Shown here one piece after another: positions 27,084 through 35,357 of a stretch of DNA of 64,000 bases (position 1 is its first letter; each line of letters opens with the position of its first letter). The notes beneath the pieces are model-generated. The model worked only from the letters and a program-made list of their open reading frames with translations. It did not search any database and had not been told where the DNA came from. The position numbers were made by a program, and so were the translations under genes. The stretch comes from Leptolyngbya sp. O-77 (GTDB taxonomy: Bacteria > Cyanobacteriota > Cyanobacteriia > Elainellales > Elainellaceae): assembly GCF_001548395.1 (NCBI RefSeq), contig NZ_AP017367.1:3819001-3883000 (forward strand), in the 5' to 3' direction.

Positions 27084-28811
27084 ATGCGTACCTTCCCCAC
27101 ACCTGAAGCCCTCAAACGGTTCCCCTTCGGCCTTGCCGATATCGCCGTGATTCTGGGCACGATCGCCCTGCTTGCGCTGATCGGTCGCTTGGGGGCAGAC
27201 ATGATGGTTCGCTTTGCGCCGCCCGAAGTCTCACCCGAAATCGACCTCGATCCGCGCAATTTGCCTTACTATGCCGGGCGATCGACGCTGCGGATGTTCA
27301 TCGCGCTGGCGTTCTCCACTCTGTTTACGCTGATCTATGGGTATATTGCTGCCCGCAGCCGCCGCGCCGAGCGCATTATGATCCCGCTGCTGGATATTTT
27401 GCAGTCTGTCCCCGTGCTGGGGTTTCTGTCGATTACGGTGACGGGATTTATTGCGCTATTTCCAGGGAGCCTGCTGGGGCTGGAGGCTGCGTCGATTTTC
27501 GCCATCTTCACCAGCCAAGTCTGGAACATGACCTTTTCGTTTTACCAGTCGCTGCGGACTGTGCCCCAGGAACTTATGGAAGCCGCTCGGCTGTATCGGC
27601 TATCGGGCTGGCAGCGGTTTACGCGGCTGGAAGTTCCGTCGGCCATGATTGGGCTGGTGTGGAACGCCATGATGAGCTTTGGGGGAGGCTGGTTCTTTGT
27701 GGCGGCTAGCGAAGCCATCAGCGTGCTGAATCAGGAATACACGCTGCCAGGGATTGGCTCCTACGTGGAAAAGGCCATTGTGGAGGAGAACCTCTCCGCT
27801 CTGGGTTGGGCCATCCTAACCATTGCCATTGTGATTTTGCTGGTCGATCAGCTATTTTGGCGACCGATTGTCGTCTGGTCAGACAAGTTCCGCCTGGAGC
27901 AGAGCGCTGGGGCTGCGTCGCCCACTTCCTGGGTCTACGACCTGCTGCAAGCGGCCCGTATCCCGCGCACGCTGGGGCGGCTGCTGCGCCCGATTGGAGA
28001 ATCGACCAAGCGGGCCCTGTCGGCCCTCACGCCGCCACGCAGCACCTATCCAGAGCGCGATGGGACTGGCGAAAAGGGCGATCGCCTGTTCAATCTGCTA
28101 TTACTGCTGATTATTGGCGCAATCATCGCCTGGATGCTGCACTTTATCTTCAGAACCGTCGGCCCCGCCGAAGTCCTGAAAACCTTTTGGCTGGGGCTTT
28201 TGACCCTGCTCCGGGTAATGGTGCTGATGGTCATTGCCACGATCATCTGGACTCCCATTGGCGTGGCGATCGGGTTCAATCCCAAGCTGGCACGACTCTT
28301 GCAGCCCGTGGTGCAGTTCCTCGCCTCCTTCCCCGCAAACTTTATCTTTCCCTTTGCCACCCTTTTCTTTATCCGCACCAACATCAGCATCGAGTGGGGC
28401 AGCATTCTGCTCATGGCCCTGGGCGCTCAGTGGTACATCCTGTTCAACTCCATCGCTGGGGCCCAGACAATTCCCACCGACCTCCGGGAAATGGCAGACA
28501 ACATGGGGCTGCGAGGCTGGCAGCGCTGGAGAAAAGTGATTATTCCGGGCATCTTTTCGGCCTGGGTAACGGGCGGGGTCACAGCTAGCGGCGGTGCTTG
28601 GAACGCCAGCATCGTGTCTGAGATTGTATCCTGGGGGTCTAGTACCCTCACCGCCACGGGTCTGGGGACTTACATTACCGAAGCCACCACTCTGGGTGAC
28701 TGGCCCCGCATTACGCTGGGCATTGCCATGATGAGCCTGTTTGTGGTGGGTTTCAACCGCCTGTTTTGGCGGCGACTCTATGAGCTAGCTGAGACGAAAT
28801 ATCATCTCTAG
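27084..28811 (+). CDS. ABC transporter permease, two fused NitT/TauT-type domains
   Basis: 575 residues containing two binding-protein-dependent permease domains: about 60-275, with the ATPase-contacting loop near EAARLYRLSGWQRFTRLEVP, and about 370-570, with the equivalent EMADNMGLRGWQRWRKVIIP. The two loops are clearly related (E-A/M-A..GW-Q-R-x-x-x-x-x-P). The family imports nitrate, sulfonates, taurine or bicarbonate; no substrate-binding protein lies nearby, so the ligand is unknown. The TAG stop at 28809-28811 coincides with the first bases of a MITE-like element. It pairs with the ATPase gene that follows. Confidence 0.9.
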   Translation: MRTFPTPEALKRFPFGLADIAVILGTIALLALIGRLGADMMVRFAPPEVSPEIDLDPRNLPYYAGRSTLRMFIALAFSTLFTLIYGYIAARSRRAERIMIPLLDILQSVPVLGFLSITVTGFIALFPGSLLGLEAASIFAIFTSQVWNMTFSFYQSLRTVPQELMEAARLYRLSGWQRFTRLEVPSAMIGLVWNAMMSFGGGWFFVAASEAISVLNQEYTLPGIGSYVEKAIVEENLSALGWAILTIAIVILLVDQLFWRPIVVWSDKFRLEQSAGAASPTSWVYDLLQAARIPRTLGRLLRPIGESTKRALSALTPPRSTYPERDGTGEKGDRLFNLLLLLIIGAIIAWMLHFIFRTVGPAEVLKTFWLGLLTLLRVMVLMVIATIIWTPIGVAIGFNPKLARLLQPVVQFLASFPANFIFPFATLFFIRTNISIEWGSILLMALGAQWYILFNSIAGAQTIPTDLREMADNMGLRGWQRWRKVIIPGIFSAWVTGGVTASGGAWNASIVSEIVSWGSSTLTATGLGTYITEATTLGDWPRITLGIAMMSLFVVGFNRLFWRRLYELAETKYHL

Positions 28812-28916
28812 TGCTATGTCACAGCTAGAGCTTAGGTTGGTAGTCAGCGCTTTAGCGCTGAAGCGCTGACTACGAGCCGAGGCATCACCCTAAAACTAAA
28901 CCGTGACACTGCACCA
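28809..28916. mobile_element. MITE-like element, family 2, copy B (108 bp)
   Basis: It begins TAGTGCTATGTCAC and ends GTGACACTGCACCA, imperfect inverted repeats of each other. The centre is a hairpin: TAGTCAGCGCT, loop, AGCGCTGACTA. It aligns with copy A at 15033-15970 once the IS is removed. It occupies the gap between the permease and ATPase genes of one transporter, and its first three bases are the permease stop codon. Confidence 0.88.
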
Positions 28917-28956
28917 GAAAACATTCCTCTGAAATCCCCCCCTTTAGGAGTGCCCC

Positions 28957-30339
28957 ATGACCCCGAAGACCCGTCTAGACACCGCCTTGATTGCTGTTGA
29001 GCAGGTGAGCAAAAGCTTTGCCTCTCCTGAAGGGAAAGGAAGCTTCACGGTTCTGAGCAACATCAATCTTGCGATCTATCCTGGGGAGGTCGTGGCTCTG
29101 CTTGGCCGCAGCGGGAGTGGCAAGAGTACGCTGCTGCGAATCATGGCGGGGCTGCTGTCGCCCAGCGAGGGCAGGGTCTACAGCAACGGGCAGCCCCTCA
29201 AGGGAACAAATACCGACGTAGCGATGGTGTTTCAGAGCTTTGCACTGTTGCCTTGGTTGACGGTGCAGGAAAACGTTGAACTAGGGCTGGATGCTCAGGG
29301 TGTAGAACTGGCAGAACGACGACGGCGATCGCTCGAAGCAATTGACCTCGTGGGGCTGGATGGGTTTGAAAGCGCCTACCCCAAGGAACTATCGGGCGGC
29401 ATGAAGCAGCGGGTCGGCTTTGCGCGGGCCCTGGTGCTACAGCCCAAAGTGCTGTTTATGGATGAGCCGTTTAGCGCCCTCGATGTGCTGACCGCAGAAA
29501 ACCTGCGGGGCGAAATTGACGATCTCTGGAATGCAGGCCAGTTCCCGTCTCAAAGTATTTTGATCGTCACCCACAACATCGAGGAAGCCGTGTTTCTGGC
29601 TGATCGGATTGTCGTGCTGGGCGCACGTCCGGGTCGAATTCGTGGCATTATCGATGTCGATTTGCCCCGCTCCCACGATCGCACCCAGCCCCGATTTACC
29701 GCATTGGTGGACTATCTTTACACCGTCATGACCAACCCCGACCTGGAGGTGACTGGACTGGGAGTGGCTGGAGCAGTCGCCGCCAGCCCCGTTCCTGCCG
29801 CCCGATTCGAGGGTGCAGCCGCTAACAGCGTGCGGCGATCGCCCTACGAAATGCACCTGCCCCACGCCCGGGCCGGCGGCATCAGCGGACTCCTGGAACT
29901 GCTGGTGGAAAAGCCAGACGGACAGGAAGATTTGCCCCGCCTGGCCGAGCGCCTGGGGCTAACGGTCGATGATCTACTGCCCATTTTGGATGCAGCCGTT
30001 CTGTTGGGTTTTGCAACGGTTGCCGCAGGCGATGTGAGGCTGACGGAAGTGGGTCGAGAATTTGCCACGACCACCATCCTGCAAAGCAAAGACCTGTTCC
30101 GACAGCAGCTTCTGCGCCATATCCCCGTGTTTGACAGCATTTGCAGCACCCTGCGCGAAAAGCAAAACGGCTCCATGCGGGCAGACTTTTTCCTGGATCT
30201 GTGGGATGAACACTTTCCCCACGCCGAAGCAGAGCGCCAGTTTGCGACCGCTGTAGATTGGGGACGCTATGCAGAGCTATTTGAGTATGACGCAGACGAG
30301 GAGCGGCTTTATCTGCCGGAAGCGCAGCTTGTGGCATAG
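28957..30339 (+). CDS. NitT/TauT-type ABC ATPase with C-terminal AAA-associated domain
   Basis: 460 residues. The ATPase domain has Walker A GRSGSGKST, Q-loop VFQSFALLPW, signature LSGGMKQRVGFARAL, Walker B VLFMDEPFSALD and switch IVTHNIEEAV. After about residue 285 comes a winged-helix-like extension of about 170 residues (GGISGLLELLVEKPDGQEDL...LLPILDAAVLLGFATV...LTEVGREFA) matching the AAA-associated C-terminal domain found on some nitrate/sulfonate-type ATPases. It may gate transport in response to a ligand, but that is inferred. A good ribosome site (TAGGAG) precedes the ATG. It forms a transporter with the fused permease upstream. Confidence 0.92.
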   Translation: MTPKTRLDTALIAVEQVSKSFASPEGKGSFTVLSNINLAIYPGEVVALLGRSGSGKSTLLRIMAGLLSPSEGRVYSNGQPLKGTNTDVAMVFQSFALLPWLTVQENVELGLDAQGVELAERRRRSLEAIDLVGLDGFESAYPKELSGGMKQRVGFARALVLQPKVLFMDEPFSALDVLTAENLRGEIDDLWNAGQFPSQSILIVTHNIEEAVFLADRIVVLGARPGRIRGIIDVDLPRSHDRTQPRFTALVDYLYTVMTNPDLEVTGLGVAGAVAASPVPAARFEGAAANSVRRSPYEMHLPHARAGGISGLLELLVEKPDGQEDLPRLAERLGLTVDDLLPILDAAVLLGFATVAAGDVRLTEVGREFATTTILQSKDLFRQQLLRHIPVFDSICSTLREKQNGSMRADFFLDLWDEHFPHAEAERQFATAVDWGRYAELFEYDADEERLYLPEAQLVA

Positions 30340-30546
30340 GCGCACTGCTGGCATTAGCCTGCTGGAGTCATGCCCCCATGACCGGGCGATATGACCGGGC
30401 GATCGCCCCTCACGCCCGCCTAGCCTCTCCCCTCCCTCGGTTGCAGCCCTCTGGCAAATTGCCCCAATCGCGCTGATAGCATAGAGGAGGCCGCGCCCAG
30501 CGCTCGGCCGCTTTCGGAGGACTTTTGATCTGTTTGCAGCCCATCC

Positions 30547-31008
30547 ATGACCGAACTCCCCACCCACGCCATCCAGCCCGCCGTCGCTGCCAGCGACACC
30601 TGGTTTGACTATCCGGTGCGCGTCCAGCCCCACCACACCGACTATGCAGGCGTAGCCTGGCACGGCACCTACATCGCCTGGCTCGAAGAAGCCCGCGTCG
30701 AGTACCTGCGCTCCATCGGCGTGAACTATGAAGACCTCGTGGCGATCGGCTGTGAGCTTCCCGTCGTCGAACTTTCGCTGCGTTATCACCGGGCGATTCA
30801 GATGGGCGAAGGGGCGATCGTCCGCACTCGGTTGCAGATGGACGGCGTGCGCCTCAACTGCGACTATCGCATCCAGTCTCCCGATGGCGAAATCCTCTAC
30901 GCCACAGCCCAGGTTACGCTTGTCGCGGTCGATCGCGAAAAGGGCAAGATCATGCGCGTGCTGCCGCCAGCGGTGAAGAGTGCGCTGATGCGCCTGGCGA
31001 GTCCGTGA
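30547..31008 (+). CDS. Hotdog-fold acyl-CoA thioesterase (4HBT type)
   Basis: 153 residues with the signature of the 4-hydroxybenzoyl-CoA thioesterase family: VQPHHTDYAGVAWHGTYIAWLEEARVEYL, where the Asp of HTDYAG is the likely catalytic residue. The remainder forms the beta-sheet of the hotdog fold. In cyanobacteria a relative hydrolyses 1,4-dihydroxy-2-naphthoyl-CoA in phylloquinone synthesis; this gene could be that enzyme or a general thioesterase. The ATG at 30547 is used; a strong GGAGG lies 25 bases upstream, farther than usual. Confidence 0.88.
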   Translation: MTELPTHAIQPAVAASDTWFDYPVRVQPHHTDYAGVAWHGTYIAWLEEARVEYLRSIGVNYEDLVAIGCELPVVELSLRYHRAIQMGEGAIVRTRLQMDGVRLNCDYRIQSPDGEILYATAQVTLVAVDREKGKIMRVLPPAVKSALMRLASP

Positions 31009-31058
31009 TCAAGGGTCAAGATGATGTCAACACAGAAAGGGAAAACCCAAAAACGAAA

Positions 31059-31130
31059 CCCTTTCCCTCTTCCTTCTTCCCTTTTCGTTCTTCCCTCTTT
31101 CTTCGTTCTTCCCTCTTCCCTCTTCCCTCT
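31059..31130 (+). repeat. Polypyrimidine tract upstream of ribokinase gene
   Basis: About 70 bases of almost pure C/T, built from variants of CTTCCCTCTT and including CTTCGTTCTTCCCTCTTC. The same 18-base core occurs in the tract at 52440-52534. Each tract lies just upstream of a start codon. Confidence 0.8.
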
Positions 31131-31139
31131 TAACTCCCT

Positions 31140-32078
31140 ATGTCCGTCATCGTCTTCGGCAGCCTCAACATGGATCTCGTCGCCCGCACGCCGCGTCTGC
31201 CCAAGGCGGGTGAAACGCTGACGGGACATATGTTTGAAACCGTGCCGGGGGGCAAGGGCGCAAATCAGGCGGTGGCAGTGGCGCGGCTGGGCGTGCCGAC
31301 GGCGATGGTGGGGCGCGTGGGCGGCGACAGTTTTGGGCAGGACTTGCTGCGGGGGTTGCAGGAAAGCGGCGTAGCGTGCGATCGCGTTTTGATCGACCCC
31401 AGCACCCACTCTGGCATCGCCATGATTGCAGTGGATGATGCCAGCGAAAACACGATTATTCTAGTGCCTGGTGCAAACGGTCGGGTGGATGAATCCGACG
31501 TGGCGCGGCTTGCAGAAATTTTGCCCCAGGCGAAGGTGCTGCTGCTGCAATTGGAAATTCCCCTGCCGATGGTGGTCGCCGCCGCCAAAGCCGCCAAAGC
31601 TGCCGGGGTGACGGTGCTATTTGACCCTGCGCCCGCTCGCACGGATCTGCCCGACGAGCTATTTCCCCTAATTGACATCATCACGCCCAACCAGGTGGAA
31701 ACGGGGCAGCTTGTGGGGTTCCCAGTGACCGACCTAGAGTCGGCTCAAAAAGCGGCGGCTGTGCTGCACGAGCGGGGGGTGGGCACGGTTATTAGCAAGC
31801 TGGGCAAAGCCGGAGCGGTCTGCATGACGGCGGACGAAACCTTTGAAATTCCTAGCTTTCCGGTGCAGGCCGTAGACACCGTAGCCGCAGGTGACTGCTT
31901 TAATGGGGGGCTGGCTGCCGGACTGGCCGCCGGGCTGAGTCTGCGCCAGGCAACTACGCAGGCCGCCGCCGCCGCCGCTATATCCGTCACCCGGCCCGGC
32001 GCACAGCCGTCTTTGCCCACCCGCGAAGAGTTGCAGTCATTCTTGCGAGAGCGATCCGTATCGCTACCTGGTTTTTGA
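31140..32078 (+). CDS. rbsK: Ribokinase (PfkB family)
   Basis: 312 residues. The N-terminus VIVFGSLNMDLVARTPRLPKAGET and the GGKGANQAVAVARLG motif are typical of ribokinase. The second PfkB signature, DTVAAGDCFNGGLAAGLAAG, contains the catalytic Asp (AAGD). It phosphorylates D-ribose, feeding nucleotide synthesis or the pentose phosphate pathway; other PfkB sugar kinases cannot be excluded. The leader is the polypyrimidine tract, with no Shine-Dalgarno sequence. Confidence 0.9.
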   Translation: MSVIVFGSLNMDLVARTPRLPKAGETLTGHMFETVPGGKGANQAVAVARLGVPTAMVGRVGGDSFGQDLLRGLQESGVACDRVLIDPSTHSGIAMIAVDDASENTIILVPGANGRVDESDVARLAEILPQAKVLLLQLEIPLPMVVAAAKAAKAAGVTVLFDPAPARTDLPDELFPLIDIITPNQVETGQLVGFPVTDLESAQKAAAVLHERGVGTVISKLGKAGAVCMTADETFEIPSFPVQAVDTVAAGDCFNGGLAAGLAAGLSLRQATTQAAAAAAISVTRPGAQPSLPTREELQSFLRERSVSLPGF

Positions 32079-32275
32079 AGGGCAAAATTTCTCAGCACCC
32101 GTTTTCAGCACTTGACTGATAGCGACGCTACAGCAGCCTGGACAAAACCCCTTAATCTGGGCATAGGCTTTTGTAGTGGGGATTTGGCTTTAGGACTCGT
32201 GCCCCGGAAGTCTTTGAGCTTGCTCCCTTCGGGGCCTTTGCCCTGCGACTCCTGACCTCTGAATCTTTCTATCCT

Positions 32276-33637
32276 ATGACCCTCGCCTACGCCAACCCCT
32301 CTACCGACTCGACGCTTCATGCCATCCGAGGTGCGTTTCTCGATTTTCTAGATGATCCCTATTACGTGCCTGAATCGGAAAGCGTCCGCTATATTCATGA
32401 CGGGCTGATGGTGCTGGAAAACGGCTGCATCCGGGCGCTGGGCGAATATGCAGCGGTGCGGGCGGAATATCCGAATGTGCCCGTGACCCATCAGCGCGAT
32501 CGCCTCTTAGTACCCGGATTCATCGATACGCATGTGCATTACACCCAGACGGAGATGATTGGGGCCTACGGCGAACAACTGCTGGAGTGGCTGAACAAAT
32601 ACACTTTTCCAACGGAGGCAAAGTTCAAAGACAAACACCATGCCCATCAGGTTGCGGCCTTTTTCTTAGAGGAACTGATAAAAAATGGCACGACGACCGC
32701 AGTCGTTCTGGCAGCGGTGTTTCCGGAGTCGGTAGATGCCTTTTTTGAAGAGGCGCAGCGGCGAAATATGCGGATGGTGGCGGGCAAGGTGATGATGGAT
32801 CGCCACGCACCGGACTATCTGACGGACACGGCCGAGAGTGCTTACACAGATAGTCGGGCGCTAATTGAGCGGTGGCACAAGTGCGATCGCCTCCTCTATG
32901 CCATCACGCCGCGCTTCGCTATCACCTCTACGCCAGAGCAACTGCGGGCCGCGGGCAAGCTGCTGGAAGAGTTTCCCGATGTCTATCTACACACGCACCT
33001 GTCAGAAAATCTCAAAGAAGTGGCGTTTACTCTGGAGCTATTTCCAGAGTGTACCGATTACCTGAATGTGTATGAATCCTTTGGGTTGGTGCGCGATCGC
33101 TCGATTTTTGCCCACGGCATCCAGCTCAGCGATTCCGAATTTGAGCGGCTGTCGCGGTCGGGTGCGACGATCGCCTTTTGCCCCACGTCAAACCTGTTTT
33201 TGGGCAGCGGCCTGTTCAACCTGAAAAAGGCGAAGTCGCCAGAAATGCCCGTGCGCGTTGGGCTGGCCACCGATGTCGGCGGTGGCACTAGCCTGTCGAT
33301 GCTGCGGACGGCCAGCGAAGCCTATAAAGTAACCCAACTGCGGGGCGATCGCCTGTCTGCGTTCCAGACGTTTTACATGATGACGCTGGGGGGAGCGCGA
33401 TCGCTCTTGCTAGAGGATAAAATTGGCAATTTCCAGGTCGGCAAAGAAGCCGATTTGGTGGCGCTGGATTTGCGATCGACACCGATCTTGGCGATGCGAA
33501 ACCCGGTCGCTGTGCCCGCCGATTTTCAGGAAATGGCAGATGCAGTCTTTGCCACGATGATTTTAGGAGATGAGCGGGCGATCGCCGCGACCTATATCGC
33601 TGGGCAGCTTGCCTACGCGCGAGACGCAAACACGTAA
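32276..33637 (+). CDS. guaD: Guanine deaminase
   Basis: 453 residues, amidohydrolase fold. Metal ligands appear in PGFIDTHVHYTQTEM (HxH), in HTHLSENLKE (His) and in GLATDVGGGTSLSMLRT (Asp). The N-terminal GAFLDFLDDP and LLEWLNKYTFPTEAKF are hallmarks of guanine deaminase, which converts guanine to xanthine. Together with the NCS2 permease at 41049-42488, it suggests purine salvage or use as a nitrogen source. It starts at the ATG at 32276, about 200 bases after rbsK. Confidence 0.95.
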   Translation: MTLAYANPSTDSTLHAIRGAFLDFLDDPYYVPESESVRYIHDGLMVLENGCIRALGEYAAVRAEYPNVPVTHQRDRLLVPGFIDTHVHYTQTEMIGAYGEQLLEWLNKYTFPTEAKFKDKHHAHQVAAFFLEELIKNGTTTAVVLAAVFPESVDAFFEEAQRRNMRMVAGKVMMDRHAPDYLTDTAESAYTDSRALIERWHKCDRLLYAITPRFAITSTPEQLRAAGKLLEEFPDVYLHTHLSENLKEVAFTLELFPECTDYLNVYESFGLVRDRSIFAHGIQLSDSEFERLSRSGATIAFCPTSNLFLGSGLFNLKKAKSPEMPVRVGLATDVGGGTSLSMLRTASEAYKVTQLRGDRLSAFQTFYMMTLGGARSLLLEDKIGNFQVGKEADLVALDLRSTPILAMRNPVAVPADFQEMADAVFATMILGDERAIAATYIAGQLAYARDANT

Positions 33638-34223
33638 AGTTTTGCATCTTTTTTCGTTGGATTTCGGCTAAAAGTGCCTATCAGTTACATAAACTACATC
33701 CACCGCCTGGTAACGGTGTTATCCCTAATGTCAACTTAAAACGCGAATGCGAATAAAACCTCCAGATCCGGTTCACTGGCACGCGAACGCGGCTAACTCT
33801 TGCCAAAACCTTGGGCGATTGCCCAAAACCAGCCTCTCCAACCTAAAACCCCAGGTGTCAAAGAAAAAGCGGAGCTATTCAATAGCTCCGCATTCCACTA
33901 GATGAAAAGCTAGCAATTTCTAATGAAACTTGGAAACCGCTTGCTCTAACTTGCTCTAATGTCTTGCTCTAATGTTGTCTCAGCTTATACGCTTACTATT
34001 GCGCTTGCAGCTTTGCCACTCCTGCTCCTGAATGCCCTGACTGCTCTTTCATTCGGATTAGCAGCGTCTAGCTATCTACTCAGCGATTCGCTACTTTTGC
34101 TGCCTGAACAGCACCGACATCAGAACATCAAAAGAACATTGAAAAAGAGCATTGAAGATTCGGATGAACCTTTCAAACTGACTGTAACAGCGCAATATAA
34201 GCTAGCCCCTGACCGAAGCGAGA
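33638..34223. other. Intergenic region between convergent genes
   Basis: About 590 bases between guaD and the leftward DUF3155 gene. It contains the hairpin at 33864-33891. A rightward open frame here (33959-34375) overlaps DUF3155 and looks like chance. Confidence 0.5.
33864..33891 (-). terminator. Intrinsic terminator, leftward
   Basis: Read on the minus strand, GCGGAGCTATT-GAATAGCTCCGC forms a near-perfect 10-11 bp stem with a tiny loop, followed by TTTTT (AAAAA on the plus strand at 33864-33868). It would end transcription coming from the DUF3155 gene. Confidence 0.75.
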
Positions 34224-34538
34224 CTACCGACTTGAAGCGAGGGAAAGCTCATCGGACTCATCTTCCGACAGCCGCAAACTGGGGAACAGGAAATGGTTTT
34301 CCTCGACGTACTGCGCTCCAAAAAGCCCCTTTTCTGCCCAGAAATAGCGATCGGTGGTGTGTTCGTTTCGCTTGACGAGCAGCAGTGCTGGCGGCGCAAT
34401 GCCTTCAGCTTGGATGAACTTTCTAGCAGCCGTGACGGGTTTATCTTCGCCACTTTCAATACTATACTGAGGCACCAACTCCAGGATTCTACGCCCCTCC
34501 AGGCGGCGACGACTCTTACGCTTGCGTCTCCTTGCCAA
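34224..34538 (-). CDS. DUF3155 family protein
   Basis: 104 residues. Very basic N-terminus (ARRRKRKSRRRLEGRRILEL) followed by VPQYSIESGEDKPVTAARKF, PPALLLVKRNEHTTDRYFWA and EKGLFGAQYVEENHFLFPSL, a highly conserved cyanobacterial sequence. Its function is unknown; the N-terminus could bind RNA or DNA. The start is a TTG at 34538 with AGAGAGGAGG eight bases upstream; no ATG is available in frame. Confidence 0.88.
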   Translation of the reverse strand: MARRRKRKSRRRLEGRRILELVPQYSIESGEDKPVTAARKFIQAEGIAPPALLLVKRNEHTTDRYFWAEKGLFGAQYVEENHFLFPSLRLSEDESDELSLASSR

Positions 34539-35357
34539 CCTCCTGACCTCCTCTCTCTAGGAATAGATGTAACTGTAGTTACAAAAAACTAAACCGTCGC
34601 CAGTATAGTGTCCCGGCCTCAAAATTTCAACTTCTTTTAACCTAACGACATAAAATCTTAGAGATGTCGGTCTCAAAGCCTCGATGTTTCGCAGAATCGC
34701 TTAATTTATCTGCGGAGATGCTTAATATTTCGTTATACTTCACTCCCTGCCCTGGGCAATTCAGCCCTGCTGAAATCTGGCTTGGGCTTGACTCTTTCTC
34801 CCAATCTGAGGGGATGGGCGGTTGGCGCTGGCGTTGAGTGGATGCCCTATTGAGCTTTATCGATTTGAATCGACCTGACTATTGAGAATCCGAATGCTCT
34901 GAATGCTTTAAATGTCAGGAAATTGACAGAATGTTCTAAAGCGTGACCCGCCTCGGGTTTAATCCGTCTGATGCTCTTATCGCTTCTATAATGATAGGAC
35001 TTGTGATAGGACTTGTGCAGTTGGGGACTTGTGCAGTTGAACAATTTTTCACAGGCTGCGCTTGTGAAAAATTGTCCAGAATCCAGAAAATTCATCGCGG
35101 GTGCGTAAGTCCTGTAACAAGTGGCTTAATCTAAGTGGCTAATGGGGATCAGCAGCGGCAATCTCGTTGAAATTGCTGAAACTGCCCACCCCATTTCCTG
35201 ATGTGGTGAGGTACGCGCCACCTTAGAGAGGCAGAGGTGTGGTGAGCGACTTGTGCATCTTGTGTATCTCGTTTTGTATCTCAATTACCTCAATTACCTC
35301 AAGGGTGTATCCCAACTTCACACCTCGTTAGCTTTAACGCTGTAATAAGCTTGCAAC
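34539..35357. other. Intergenic region with inverted repeat and direct repeats
   Basis: About 820 bases between divergent genes. It contains the 35-bp inverted repeat at 35041-35075, preceded by three GGACTTGTG-type direct repeats (34998-35040). No gene recognised. Confidence 0.5.
35041..35075. repeat. Inverted repeat, 13-bp arms
   Basis: ACAATTTTTCACA and TGTGAAAAATTGT are perfect inverse copies separated by nine bases. Without a gene ending close by it is not an obvious terminator. Confidence 0.85.

Noticed and set aside
33959..34375. Rightward frame of 138 codons with a hydrophobic start
   Set aside because: It overlaps the well-conserved DUF3155 gene on the other strand, and its second half is the reverse of that gene; no family resemblance.
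34847..35134. Short frames on both strands across the inverted repeat
   Set aside because: They translate the palindrome itself and have no start signals or family features.
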